Shown: positions 9,241 through 18,523, counted from the stretch's first letter. The stretch: 64,000 bases of DNA from Thermosynechococcus sp. NK55a (GCF_000505665.1 NC_023033.1:124001-188000), one strand, 5' to 3'. A program made the numbers and translations. Notes: generated by a model not told the origin, from the sequence alone.

Positions 9241-9654
9241 ATGTCTGCTTCTTCGGGGCGATCTTCAGACTCCTTTGATAAACATGGTTTTCTCAGTCGC
9301 TACGCCCCGGCCATTATTAATCAAAATAGAGCCGATCAAATGCTGGCGGACTATGCCAAGGGGCGGCGTGACTTTCGGCGGCTTGATTTGCGTGGCATCA
9401 CCCTAGAAGACGTGAATTTAGCAGGGGCAAATCTCAGTGGTTCGGATTTAAGCAATGCCACACTCATCAATGTAGATTTGACTGATGCCAAGCTGATTGA
9501 GGTTCAGCTGATCAATGCTGAACTCACGGATGTGCAACTGCGCCAGGCGAATCTTAGTCGAGCTAATCTGCGAGGTGCTAAACTCACCCATACTTCCTTG
9601 GCCACGGCAACCCTGCGGGGCACAGTCCTCCCCAATGGCCGGTTGTCGGATTAG
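9241..9654 (+). CDS. pentapeptide-repeat protein
   Basis: About 137 residues starting at the ATG at 9241. From residue 50 the protein is made of A(D/N)LXX-type repeats such as VNLAGANLSGSDLSNATL, giving about 14 five-residue turns of a right-handed beta-helix. The N-terminal 40 residues form a short non-repeat cap. The last codons lie inside a 12-bp tandem repeat (9642-9677), and the stop overlaps the convergent hisC stop. The start at 9241 is preferred to an in-frame TTG at 9223 because it follows a possible -10 element (TATAGT, 9202-9207). Function unknown. Confidence 0.82.
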   Translation: MSASSGRSSDSFDKHGFLSRYAPAIINQNRADQMLADYAKGRRDFRRLDLRGITLEDVNLAGANLSGSDLSNATLINVDLTDAKLIEVQLINAELTDVQLRQANLSRANLRGAKLTHTSLATATLRGTVLPNGRLSD

Positions 9655-9677
9655 TTGTCAGATTCGTTGTCGGATTG
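9642..9677. repeat. three-copy 12-bp tandem repeat across two stop codons
   Basis: Three 12-bp units GTTGTCGGATTA, GTTGTCAGATTC and GTTGTCGGATTG lie head to tail. The unit is four codons long and adds Gln/Glu-Ser-Asp-Asn steps to the end of HisC. The stops of both convergent genes fall at the first unit junction. Confidence 0.9.
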
Positions 9678-10778
9678 ATCGTGTTGGTTCAAATAGGCTT
9701 GCAGCCGTTGCCAAAAGCGCTCCATTTCCGCAGGGGTGCCAATGGTTACCCGGATGCCGCCGGCGATCGCCCGCACAAGGGTGCCCTGACTCCTCAAGGC
9801 ATCCCACAGGGGCGGGGTGTGTTGGGGTTCGCGCAAGCGGAAAAAGAGGAAATTGGCCACACTTGGCCACACCTGCAGTTGGGGGCATGACTGAAGCCGT
9901 GCATAGAGCTGATCTCGCTCCGCTAGCACCGTGGGAATTTCTGCTAGCAGCGCCTGACGATGGTCAAGGGCAACTTGCGCCGCCACTTGAGAAAATGTAG
10001 GCAGGTTATAGGGCAGACGAACCTTTTCTAAAACCGCAATCACCTCTGCATTGCCAATGGCATAGCCGACCCGATGCGCCGCCAGTCGAAAGGCCTTGGA
10101 AAACGTCCGCAGGATCAACCAGTTAGGATGGGCTGCCAAGTCCCCCACCAGTGTCTTGCCGGAAAATTCAAAATAGGCCTCATCAATCACCACTAAAATA
10201 TCCTCAGGAAGCTGCCGTAGCCAGTCCACCTCAGCTGCAGTTAGGGGGTTTCCCGTCGGCGAGTTGGGTTGCAGCATAAAGAGAACGCGCACCGGTGGCG
10301 CTGCTTGGGCAATGAGGGTATTGGCGGCGGCAATTTGCACTGCAAACGTGTCAGGATCGCGGGTTGCTCGATGGACGGGAATCCCTAGGGTTTGGGCGAG
10401 GATCCCGTATATGGAAAATGTTGGTTCTGCCACTAGGATAGAACCGTAGCCCCCAATCGCCGTAGCCAGCAGTATGGAGCGAATCAGCTCATCGGAGCCG
10501 TTGCCAACCGCAATTTGGTGTGGGGAAATTTCAGTTGGGCTGTGTTCACTGACGTAGCGGGCGATCGCCTGCCGCAGCGGCCAGTGGTGACTATCGGGAT
10601 AGCGATGACTGCCTAGGGTGCTGACGTACTGCTGAGCTAACGCCTCCTTAAGGGCAGTGGGCAAATCCCAGGGAAACTCATTGGTATCGAGGTAGTCCAG
10701 TTCTAGCGGTAGGGAGTCGCTCGTGGGGGTGGAGTAGGCGCGAAAGTTGCTCAGTTCTGGACGAAGAAACGTCGCCAT
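9651..10778 (-). CDS. hisC: histidinol-phosphate aminotransferase
   Basis: A 375-residue class I/II fold-type I aminotransferase. The Schiff-base lysine lies in TFSKAFRLAAHRVGYAIG near residue 228. The pyrophosphate/PLP-binding region contains VGNGSDELI near 92, and MLQPNSPTGNP near 170 is the substrate loop. It transaminates imidazole-acetol phosphate in histidine synthesis; some cyanobacterial members also act on aromatic keto acids. The C-terminal residues QSDNESDN derive from a 12-bp tandem repeat in the DNA and are not a conserved tail. Another histidine gene, hisIE, lies at 57243. Confidence 0.92.
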   Translation of the reverse strand: MATFLRPELSNFRAYSTPTSDSLPLELDYLDTNEFPWDLPTALKEALAQQYVSTLGSHRYPDSHHWPLRQAIARYVSEHSPTEISPHQIAVGNGSDELIRSILLATAIGGYGSILVAEPTFSIYGILAQTLGIPVHRATRDPDTFAVQIAAANTLIAQAAPPVRVLFMLQPNSPTGNPLTAAEVDWLRQLPEDILVVIDEAYFEFSGKTLVGDLAAHPNWLILRTFSKAFRLAAHRVGYAIGNAEVIAVLEKVRLPYNLPTFSQVAAQVALDHRQALLAEIPTVLAERDQLYARLQSCPQLQVWPSVANFLFFRLREPQHTPPLWDALRSQGTLVRAIAGGIRVTIGTPAEMERFWQRLQAYLNQHDQSDNESDN

Positions 10779-10892
10779 GCCAAGACAGTATAAAGGGATT
10801 CAACTATAATAGCACTGAGCTTTTTGCCCTAATTTGCTGTCAGCCCTGACACTCAATCTCCATCTTTTGACTACGTAGAGGCGAATGTTCCT

Positions 10893-11828
10893 ATGGCGCG
10901 TACCGACTTCAAAGATTACTACCAAATCCTCGGGGTCAGCAAAAATGCCACGGAGGCTGAAATTCGGCAGGCCTTTCGCCGCCTTGCTCGCAAATATCAC
11001 CCGGACTTGAATCCGGGGGATAAAGAGGCAGAAGCTCGTTTTAAGGAAATTAACGAAGCCCACGAAGTTCTTTCAGATCCGCAAAAACGACGCAAATACG
11101 ATCAATTTGGTCAGTATTGGCAACAGGCCAGTGCAGCGGAGGCGGGTGGCTTTAATGTCAATGTGGGCGATTTTGGCGCTGATTTTAGTCAGTTTGCCAA
11201 CTTTGAAGACTTTATCAATGAATTGCTGGGGCGATTTGCCACAGGCACAGGGCGTACCCGCACTTGGAGCACGGTTGGGTTTGATACCTCAGGATTTGGC
11301 AGTGCCGATGCAGAAGCAGAGATCCAAATTAGCTTTCAAGAGGCCTTTCAGGGCTGCCAAAAATCATTCGCCATTGGTAATGAACAGGTAACCGTGACGA
11401 TTCCCGCTGGCATTAAGCCGGGGACGAAGTTGCGGCTGCGGGGCAAAGGTCAATATAACCCCTACAGTCAACAGCGGGGAGATTTATATCTCACGGTACA
11501 GGTGGCGCCCCATCCCCTCTTCCGCTTTGAGGATGATCAACTGGTGATTGATTTGCCTATCACTCCCGATGAAGCTGCTTTGGGTGCGCAAGTGACGGTG
11601 CCAACACCCTCGGGGAATGTGGTTTTGAATGTGCCTGCGGGAACGCGATCGGGGCAATCGCTCCGGTTACGGGGCAAAGGCTGGCGCAGTAGTGGCGGCA
11701 TTGCTGGCGATCTCCTGGCCAAGGTGCAAATTGTGCCCCCCAAATCCCTGAGTGCCCAAGAAAAAGAACTCTACGAAAAATTGCGATCGCTCCGTACCTT
11801 TAATCCCCGTGCCCATTGGCCGATCTGA
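10893..11828 (+). CDS. DnaJ-class co-chaperone without zinc finger (CbpA type)
   Basis: A 311-residue protein with an N-terminal J domain (residues 7-72, HPD motif in KYHPDLNPG near 37). A short linker contains Gly/Phe-rich sequence, and two C-terminal peptide-binding domains span about 130-300 (GIKPGTKLRLRGKG and VPAGTRSGQSLRLRGKG). It lacks the CXXCXGXG zinc centres of true DnaJ, so it is a type B / CbpA-like partner of Hsp70. An upstream gap of 114 bp carries a possible TATAAT (10806-10811). It is transcribed alone. Confidence 0.92.
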   Translation: MARTDFKDYYQILGVSKNATEAEIRQAFRRLARKYHPDLNPGDKEAEARFKEINEAHEVLSDPQKRRKYDQFGQYWQQASAAEAGGFNVNVGDFGADFSQFANFEDFINELLGRFATGTGRTRTWSTVGFDTSGFGSADAEAEIQISFQEAFQGCQKSFAIGNEQVTVTIPAGIKPGTKLRLRGKGQYNPYSQQRGDLYLTVQVAPHPLFRFEDDQLVIDLPITPDEAALGAQVTVPTPSGNVVLNVPAGTRSGQSLRLRGKGWRSSGGIAGDLLAKVQIVPPKSLSAQEKELYEKLRSLRTFNPRAHWPI

Positions 11829-11839
11829 GTCGATCTAAG

Positions 11840-12630
11840 TCAGGGAAATTGCCGCGATTTGACGGCTTGGCAGTAATTTTCAATGGCGGCGATCGCCTGT
11901 GTTCCCAAGTCGGCATACACCTTAGCAAAGGGGGGCACCTGGAAACTCAAGCCCAAAACATCTGCAGTCACCAGTACTTGACCATCACAGTGGGGGCCGG
12001 CGCCAATTCCAATTGTGGGAATCTTCAACTGGGCGGTAATCTGCTGCGCCAAAGCCGCAGGAATATGCTCCAAAATCACCGCAAAGGCACCGGCTTCAGC
12101 AAGGGCAAGGGCACCCGCTAGAATCGCTTCTGCGCCTTGGGGAGTATTCCCCTGTTGTCGCCATCCCCCCAACTGATGTACCCGTTGGGGCAATAGACCC
12201 ACATGACCCAGCACTGGAATTCCAGCCTCCACTAAGCACCGCGTTGCTGCCTGCACCACAGGGGAGGCACCTTCCATTTTCACAGCTTGCACTTCTGCCT
12301 CTTTGATTAGGCGCCCCGCCGATCTCAGAGCCTGTTCAGGGCTTTCTTGGTAGCTCAAAAAGGGCAGATCACACACCAGGAAACTATGGGTAACGCCTCG
12401 GCGCACTGCTTGGGCATGGTGAATCATCTGGTCAAGGGTCACAGGCAACGTGGTTTGATATCCAAGGGCAACCATCCCCAGGGAATCCCCCACAAGGATC
12501 ACATCCACCCCCGCCGCATCCAACAGGCGGGCCCACAGATAATCCCAAGCCGTGAGCATGGTAATGGGTTCTCCCAGCGCTTTTTTTCTTGGAGTTGGGG
12601 TAATGTTACAGGGCGACGCACCATGGCCAT
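11840..12630 (-). CDS. panB: 3-methyl-2-oxobutanoate hydroxymethyltransferase, frameshifted near its N-terminus
   Basis: Makes ketopantoate from 2-oxoisovalerate and methylene-tetrahydrofolate, the first step of pantothenate synthesis. The reading frame with an ATG at 12559 gives 239 residues ([32 protein letters not shown]) but starts inside the conserved ITMLTAWDY block. Sequence upstream in that frame still encodes PanB-like residues (KKALGEPIT) yet has no ATG, GTG or TTG start before a stop. A start at 12630 ([17 protein letters not shown]) is one base out of frame. Adding one base to the seven-T run at 12581-12587 joins the two into a normal 264-residue PanB. Sequencing error, mutation or slippage are all possible. 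Confidence 0.85.
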
Positions 12631-12962
12631 ATTCAAGAGGGTTGTATCCCCATCCTCTAAAGGAACAGAGAAAACGTCAATTGAGCTTTATCAGCAGGAA
12701 GCCCCCCATTGCGGATTCTGTTCACTCAAACATAAATTCAGTGTCGAGGTCAGAGCTGTATAGGGTATGATTGATGAAACAGATGTGGAATCTCTGGAGA
12801 GTTTCCCTGATGGGTCTCAGTATGTCTGCGCCCTGGGTCCTGCAGTGGCAGCAGGCTGAGGCCTCTGTATAAAGATGTCGATGAAACGTGAAGTCCGCTC
12901 TCCATCTGAGGTGTGTTTATTCAGTGAACAGGAGAGTCGGGGGTCGTTCACCCATAGTACAC
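12631..12962. other. 332-bp gap between panB and the phosphotransferase fusion gene
   Basis: The gap must hold the divergent promoters. A TATGAT-like element lies at 12766-12771. A short frame at 12774-12872 would encode a 32-residue peptide, beginning MKQMWNLW and rich in hydrophobic residues, ending in Ala-Glu-Ala-Ser-Val. It looks like an isolated signal peptide and could be chance or a gene remnant. No tRNA, riboswitch or strong terminator was recognised. Confidence 0.35.
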
Positions 12963-14486
12963 ATGTCTTTGCCTGCCTTTGTTGAAGCCCTATTAACCCC
13001 TGCTGCTTACCCTCATGCGGTCACCAGTCCGATTCAATTGCTGCAAACGCATATTTCCTATGTGTTTCTGACGGGGGACTATGCCTATAAGGTGAAAAAG
13101 CCGGCGGACTTTGGTTTTTTGAACTTTACAACTCTAGAAAAGCGGCTGTTTTACTGTCAGGAGGAGTTGCGGCTTAATCGCCGCTTGGCGCCCGATCTCT
13201 ACTTGGGGGTGGTGCCCATTGTGGCGGTGGGCGATCGCTATTGTGTGGCGGATCCCCAAGACTTACCCGTGGGGGCTGAGGTCATTGACTATGCTGTGCA
13301 AATGCGCCAATTTGATCAGTCGCAACTGTTTTCTCACCTCTTTGCGGCTAACCAAGTCACCCCTCACCTGATTGAATCCCTTGGCAAAGAACTAGCCCGC
13401 TTCCACCGCAGCGCTGCTACGAGTCCCCACATTGCTAAATTTGGTTCGCCGCGGGCGATCGCCCAAGTGATTGACAACTGCCATGCCTTGGCTGCCCAGT
13501 TTGTCGGTCGGTGTCAATCCCCAGAGCAGTACGCGGCAATTCATGCCTTTACCGATGACTTTTTGAGCCGTCATCAAGAGTGGTTTGTGCGGCGGCAGGC
13601 AGGGGGCAAAATTCGGGAGTGCCACGGCGATCTGCACCTGAATAATATCTGTCTATACAGGGGCAGGGTCCAAATTTTTGACTGTATTGAGTTCAACGAA
13701 GAATTTCGCAATATTGACGGCATCTATGACGCCGCCTTTTTGCTGATGGATTTGGAGTTTCGCGGGCGCGGCGACTTGGCCAATCTTTTCCTCAACACTT
13801 ACTTGGAATGGAGTGGTGACTATGAGGGGGCGGTGCTCTTGCCCCTGTACCTGTGTGTGAGAGCCTATATTCGGGGCAATGTCAATGCCTTAGCCCTCAA
13901 TGATCCCGCCATTGGCGAAGCCGAAAAGGCACAGCTGCAAGCCACTGCTGCGGCCTACTATGGGGCTGCCTATCGCTACACCCAACCCCGCCAAGCCAAG
14001 CTCTATGTCATGTCTGGTCTGTCGGGAGCAGGCAAAAGTACGCGGGGACGAGGTCTTGCTCAAGGGGAGCAGGCAATACAAATTCGCTCCGATGCGGTGC
14101 GCAAACACTTGGCGGGCTTACCCCTAGATCGCCGCAGTACGGATTTCCCTGAGGTGGATCTCTATTCCGATGCCATGACCCAAAAAACCTATGATCAGCT
14201 CTTGGCCTATGCGGAATTGTTGCTGCGTCAGGGACAAACGGTGATTTTGGATGCGAAGTACGATCGCGTGGCGCTGCGCCAACCGGTGATTGCCTTAGCC
14301 AAGAAACTGCGTGTCCCCCTAGAGATTCATTTCTGTAGTGCCCCCCCGGAGGAACTGCGCCGTCGCTTGAGCGATCGCCAAGGGGATATTGCCGAGGCCA
14401 CCCCTGATCTGATTGCTGCCCAAGTGGCCAGTTTTGAATCCTTTTTGCCTGAGGAGGAGCCCTACGTTCGCCATGTGTGTGACTAG
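12963..14486 (+). CDS. aminoglycoside-phosphotransferase-like / P-loop ATPase fusion protein
   Basis: About 507 residues starting at the ATG at 12963 (MSLPAFVEALLTP). Residues 1-330 form a kinase-like phosphotransferase domain with HGDLHLNNICL near 220 and a metal-binding Asp in IFDCIEFNE. Residues 340-505 form a separate P-loop kinase domain with the Walker A motif SGLSGAGKST near 350. The two-domain family is widespread in bacteria but its substrate is not known to me; a small-molecule kinase is likely. An upstream in-frame GTG/TTG extension would add residues with no family resemblance, so it is rejected. Confidence 0.85.
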   Translation: MSLPAFVEALLTPAAYPHAVTSPIQLLQTHISYVFLTGDYAYKVKKPADFGFLNFTTLEKRLFYCQEELRLNRRLAPDLYLGVVPIVAVGDRYCVADPQDLPVGAEVIDYAVQMRQFDQSQLFSHLFAANQVTPHLIESLGKELARFHRSAATSPHIAKFGSPRAIAQVIDNCHALAAQFVGRCQSPEQYAAIHAFTDDFLSRHQEWFVRRQAGGKIRECHGDLHLNNICLYRGRVQIFDCIEFNEEFRNIDGIYDAAFLLMDLEFRGRGDLANLFLNTYLEWSGDYEGAVLLPLYLCVRAYIRGNVNALALNDPAIGEAEKAQLQATAAAYYGAAYRYTQPRQAKLYVMSGLSGAGKSTRGRGLAQGEQAIQIRSDAVRKHLAGLPLDRRSTDFPEVDLYSDAMTQKTYDQLLAYAELLLRQGQTVILDAKYDRVALRQPVIALAKKLRVPLEIHFCSAPPEELRRRLSDRQGDIAEATPDLIAAQVASFESFLPEEEPYVRHVCD

Positions 14487-14531
14487 GACGAGGGCAACTG
14501 ATAATAGGAACAGAGCAATAGGACGGGTCTG

Positions 14532-15818
14532 ATGTATCACATTGGTTTACTAGGGTTAGGCACGGTCGGTGGCGCTGTGGCGCAAATTTTGGTAGATCCA
14601 GCGGGGCGCCATCCCCTGCTCAAGGAACTGGCGATCGCCCAAGTGGGGGTACGGGATCCCCATAAGCCCCGTGCCGTTGCCCTTGATCAGCAACTTTTGA
14701 CAACGGATTTGGAAAGCATTGTCACCAACCCAGCCATTGACATTGTGGTGGAAGTCCTCGGCGGTATTGAACCGGCGCGATCGCTGATCCTCAAGGCCAT
14801 TGCCCATGGCAAGCACATTGTTACCGCCAACAAGGCCGTCATTGCCCGTCATGGTGCCGAAATTTTTGATGCTGCCAATGCCCAAGGGGTCTATGTGATG
14901 CTCGAAGCTGCCGTAGCCGGTGGCATTCCCGTCATTCAAGCCCTGCGACAGAGCCTAGGGGCCAATCGTATCCACAGTGTTAGCGGCATTCTCAATGGCA
15001 CCACCAACTACATTTTGACCCGCATGCAGCAGGAGCAGGGGGATCTTGCCCCCATCCTTGCCGATGCCCAGCGCCTAGGCTATGCTGAAGCTGATCCCAG
15101 TGCCGACATTGAAGGTTGGGATGCAGCGGATAAAATTGCCATTCTGGCCAGCCTTGCCTTTGGAGGACGAATTCGCCGCGAGGAAGTGTATGCCGAGGGC
15201 ATTGGTGGGATCACAGCGGTGGATATTGCCTACGCTGAAAAACTGGGGTTTTGCATTAAACTGCTGGCGATCGCCCGCCAACTAAGCGGTCAGCCCCTCG
15301 AAGTGCGCGTTCATCCCACCCTCGTGCCCCTCGATCATCCCCTTGCGGGTGTCAATGGCGTCTATAATGCCATTCTCCTAGAGGCAGAGCCCTTAGGACA
15401 GGTGATGTTCTATGGTCCCGGTGCCGGTGCAGGGGCAACCGCCAGTGCCGTCGTGGCAGATTTAATTAACATTGCTGCTCTTCTCCCCCAAGGACGTGCC
15501 AGCCATCCTTTGCTCACCTGCCAGCACAATCAGTTTATGCCGCTGCTACCGATGGCAGAGGTGGATAGTCGCTTCTATGCTCGTGTCCATGCCCAAGATC
15601 ATCCGGGGGTGCTGGGAAAACTGGGCACCTGCTTTGGTCAGCATCATGTCAGCCTGGAATCCTTAGTTCAAATTGGCAGCCATAACGAGCTAGCAGAAAT
15701 TGTGATTGTCACCCACCACGTGCGCGAGGGCGAGTTTCGCCAGGCGATGGCCGAGATTGCGCAAATGGCAGACATTGAAGCAGTGCCCTCTGTTTTACGG
15801 GTCTTGGGCATGTCCTAG
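14532..15818 (+). CDS. hom: homoserine dehydrogenase
   Basis: A 428-residue enzyme reducing aspartate semialdehyde to homoserine for threonine and methionine synthesis. It has an N-terminal NAD(P)-binding motif GLLGLGTVGGAVAQ (residues 5-18) and the central catalytic signature with GILNGTTNYILTRM near 155. A C-terminal ACT domain (about 345-425) begins near residues ARVHAQDHPGVLGKLG and probably mediates threonine feedback. The ATG at 14532 lies 45 bp after the fusion gene and may share its transcript. The stop overlaps the convergent cysW stop by four bases. Confidence 0.95.
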   Translation: MYHIGLLGLGTVGGAVAQILVDPAGRHPLLKELAIAQVGVRDPHKPRAVALDQQLLTTDLESIVTNPAIDIVVEVLGGIEPARSLILKAIAHGKHIVTANKAVIARHGAEIFDAANAQGVYVMLEAAVAGGIPVIQALRQSLGANRIHSVSGILNGTTNYILTRMQQEQGDLAPILADAQRLGYAEADPSADIEGWDAADKIAILASLAFGGRIRREEVYAEGIGGITAVDIAYAEKLGFCIKLLAIARQLSGQPLEVRVHPTLVPLDHPLAGVNGVYNAILLEAEPLGQVMFYGPGAGAGATASAVVADLINIAALLPQGRASHPLLTCQHNQFMPLLPMAEVDSRFYARVHAQDHPGVLGKLGTCFGQHHVSLESLVQIGSHNELAEIVIVTHHVREGEFRQAMAEIAQMADIEAVPSVLRVLGMS

Positions 15819-16654
15819 GCATTGGGCTTGATGCCTGTCTTGCGCTCTAAAATTTCCTTCACCACCAGTGTCACTAAGGCCAGCAGGCCAAGGATGACCG
15901 CTGCCGCGTAAGCAGACTCGGTGTTGTAATTTTTATAGGCGTCCTCCACAAAGAGGGGCAGGGTTTGGGTGAGGCCAGCCACATTGCCAGAGACCACCAT
16001 CACGGCACCAAATTCCCCCATGGCGCGGGCATTGGTTAACAAGACACCGTAGAGCAGCCCCCAGCGGATATTGGGTAAAGTAACTCGCCAAAAAGTTTGC
16101 CACTCATTGGCTCCAAGGGTTTTTGCGGCCTCCTCCTGCTCGGTGCCGATTTCTTCCAGCACAGGAATGACTTCTCGCGCCACAAAGGGCAAACTAACAA
16201 AGGCGGTTGCCAGCACCATCCCCGGAAAGGAGAAAATAACGCGCATATCCAGCGCTTGCAGCCAGCTCCCGAACCAGCCATTGCGGCCATAGACCAGTAC
16301 CAGCATCAGTCCAGCAACAACGGGGGAGATGGAAAAAGGTAAGTCAATAATGCTGAGCAAGAGGGTGCGGCCGGGAAAACGATGGCGGGCGATCGCCCAA
16401 GCGGCACAAAGGCCAAAGACTGTGTTTAAGGGCACCACCACCAAGGCAAGGGCAAACGTCAGCCACAGGGCATGGAGAAAATCGGGCTCCAGCAAATTTT
16501 CCAGAAAGGGCATGACTCCCCTGTAAAACGCTTGGAAAAGAACATTGGCCGCTGGAATCAGCAGCACAAGGGCTAAGTAGCCGATGGCAATGACAATTAA
16601 AAGGAGATGCAGCCACGGCTTTTCTTGGGTGGGAGAGGGTTTAAGGCTCCGCAT
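15815..16654 (-). CDS. cysW: sulfate/thiosulfate ABC transporter permease CysW
   Basis: A 279-residue inner-membrane permease with about six transmembrane segments. An EAA loop of the form EEAAKTLGANEWQTFWRVTLP near residue 185 contacts the ATPase. It pairs with CysT to form the channel for sulfate import. Its start overlaps the end of cysT by 14 bases. The ATPase gene cysA, commonly the next gene in such operons, is absent: the following DNA is the convergent hom gene, so CysA must be encoded elsewhere. Confidence 0.92.
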   Translation of the reverse strand: MRSLKPSPTQEKPWLHLLLIVIAIGYLALVLLIPAANVLFQAFYRGVMPFLENLLEPDFLHALWLTFALALVVVPLNTVFGLCAAWAIARHRFPGRTLLLSIIDLPFSISPVVAGLMLVLVYGRNGWFGSWLQALDMRVIFSFPGMVLATAFVSLPFVAREVIPVLEEIGTEQEEAAKTLGANEWQTFWRVTLPNIRWGLLYGVLLTNARAMGEFGAVMVVSGNVAGLTQTLPLFVEDAYKNYNTESAYAAAVILGLLALVTLVVKEILERKTGIKPNA

Positions 16655-17477
16655 AGCGCCGCCCCCATGCCTGCAGCAGATTAATCAGAAATAAAATCCC
16701 TAAGGAGACCAAGAGCATCACCGTACCAATAATGGTTGCCGCCTCATAGTCGTACTGCTCTAAGCTCTGAAAGATGAGCACCGAGGCAGTCAAGTCCCGG
16801 AACGAGGTGTTGGAGGAAATAATAACAATTGAGCCAAATTCTCCTACGGCCCGTGAGAAACCCAGGGCAACGCCTGTGAGAATCGCGGGCATCAAAGGCG
16901 GCAAAATGACTCGCCAAAAGGTCTGCCCATGGGTGGCACCCAGGGACCATGCAGCCTCCTCTACATCCTTTTCCATTTCCGTGAGGACAGGCTGAACCGT
17001 GCGAATGACAAAGGGCAGGGAAATAAAGAGCATGGCCACCGCAACTCCCCAGCGGGTAAAGGCAATTTTCACTCCCCAGGGGGCCAGTAAACTGCCAATC
17101 CAGCCGTTTTCACTGTAGACCGTTGCCAAGGTCAAACCTGCCACCGCCGTTGGCAGAGCAAAGGGCAGATCCACCACGGCATCAAAAAAGCGCTTCCCCG
17201 GAAAGGAGTAGCGCACCAGCACCCAAGCAATCAGGGTCCCAAAGAGGCCATTGATCAGAGCTGTCACTAGGGCAGTTACAAAGGTTACCTCATAGGCCGA
17301 TAGGGCGATCGGCCGCGTCGCTACCTGCCAAAAATGCAATGGCCCGGCACTGCTGGCGCGACTAAAGAGGGCAGCTACGGGCACAACCAGCATCACCAGC
17401 AAGTAAAAGACAGTGATTTTCCAAACCCAAGGGAACCGCCAGCGCCGTTTCTGAGAAATGGGGGGGGTAGCACTCAT
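16641..17477 (-). CDS. cysT: sulfate/thiosulfate ABC transporter permease CysT
   Basis: A 278-residue permease with six predicted membrane helices and an EAA motif (EEAAWSLGATHGQTFWRVILP near residue 190). N-terminal residues MSATPPISQKRRWRF form a short basic cytoplasmic tail before the first helix. It is adjacent to sbpA with stop and start touching at 17477, consistent with translational coupling in an sbpA-cysT-cysW operon. Confidence 0.92.
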   Translation of the reverse strand: MSATPPISQKRRWRFPWVWKITVFYLLVMLVVPVAALFSRASSAGPLHFWQVATRPIALSAYEVTFVTALVTALINGLFGTLIAWVLVRYSFPGKRFFDAVVDLPFALPTAVAGLTLATVYSENGWIGSLLAPWGVKIAFTRWGVAVAMLFISLPFVIRTVQPVLTEMEKDVEEAAWSLGATHGQTFWRVILPPLMPAILTGVALGFSRAVGEFGSIVIISSNTSFRDLTASVLIFQSLEQYDYEAATIIGTVMLLVSLGILFLINLLQAWGRRYAEP

Positions 17478-18523
17478 CAGGCTTGATTCTCCCGCTGAAT
17501 TTGATCAAACAGGGCACCCTGGGCAAAAAATTGAGCCTGCACCCTCTCCCATCCCCCGAGATCCCTAACGGTAAACAGAGTGGGTACCCGTGGAAATTCT
17601 TGGGCATGGGCAGCCAGAACTGTCCCATCCACTGGCCGAAAGCCATATTGAGCAAAAACTTCTTGAGCCTGAGGTGTGTAAAGAAACTGAAGGTAGGCTT
17701 GGGCAACCTCACGAGTACCGTGCTGATCGGCGTATTTGTCCACAATCGCAACTGGGTTTTCAATGAGGATATTTACCTTAGGAATGTGATAGGAGAGGCG
17801 CTTCCCCTGCTTGCGGGCCAAAATTACTTCACTTTCATAGTTGATCAGAGCATCCCCCTGTCCCTGCGTCAAAAAGGCATCGGTGGCCTCACGGCCATCG
17901 CGGGGGAGAGCCGCTACGTGGCGAAAGACCTCAGTAACAAAGGCTTTGGCTTCCTGAGGGGTTCCCCCCGTCTGCGTTACTGATCCCCACAGGGCAAGGA
18001 AGTTCCAGCGGGCGGCTCCAGAGATTTTGGGATTGGCCGTCACAAAGGTCACGCCCTCACGGGTTAAATCCTGCCAGGTCTGTAAGTTTTTCGGGTTACC
18101 CTCACGGGTGATCAGGGTACAGACAGAGGTGGTGACAGTACTGTTGTGGGGGGCCTGACGCGCCCAATCGGGGCGGATTAAACCTGCCTGGGCAATGCGA
18201 TCCACATCTAAGCCAAGGGATAAATGCACAATATCGGCCTCTAGGCCATCAATGACTGCTCGGGCTTGACTCCCAGAGGCACCATAGCTGGTGCGAAAGC
18301 GGACCGCTTGTTGATGTTCCCGTTTCCACTGAGCGGCAAATAGGGGAATAATTGCCTCGTGGGCTTTCCTAGTCAACGAAAAGGACACCAAGGTCAAGTT
18401 GACCTGGGCAGGACGACCATCCGGTAAGGTGGCTTGAAATTGACAGGCAGCAGTGAGACCACTGAGGCCTACCGCTAGTAAGAATAAGCTTAACCCAATC
18501 CTAAAACGCCGCCAACTCACCAT
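17477..18523 (-). CDS. sbpA: periplasmic sulfate-binding lipoprotein
   Basis: A 348-residue solute-binding protein that delivers sulfate to the CysT/CysW channel. The signal region ends in the lipobox-like LTAAC with Cys27, so it is probably a lipid-anchored protein. The family signature SFSLTRKAHEAIIPLF follows near residue 47, and YGASGSQARAVIDGLEADIV near 80-100 lines the anion site. It is the first gene of the operon; the promoter must lie in the 500-bp gap upstream, which includes a small dyad (ATCGG-AATA-CCGAT, 18548-18561) near the start. Confidence 0.92.
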   Translation of the reverse strand: MVSWRRFRIGLSLFLLAVGLSGLTAACQFQATLPDGRPAQVNLTLVSFSLTRKAHEAIIPLFAAQWKREHQQAVRFRTSYGASGSQARAVIDGLEADIVHLSLGLDVDRIAQAGLIRPDWARQAPHNSTVTTSVCTLITREGNPKNLQTWQDLTREGVTFVTANPKISGAARWNFLALWGSVTQTGGTPQEAKAFVTEVFRHVAALPRDGREATDAFLTQGQGDALINYESEVILARKQGKRLSYHIPKVNILIENPVAIVDKYADQHGTREVAQAYLQFLYTPQAQEVFAQYGFRPVDGTVLAAHAQEFPRVPTLFTVRDLGGWERVQAQFFAQGALFDQIQRENQA

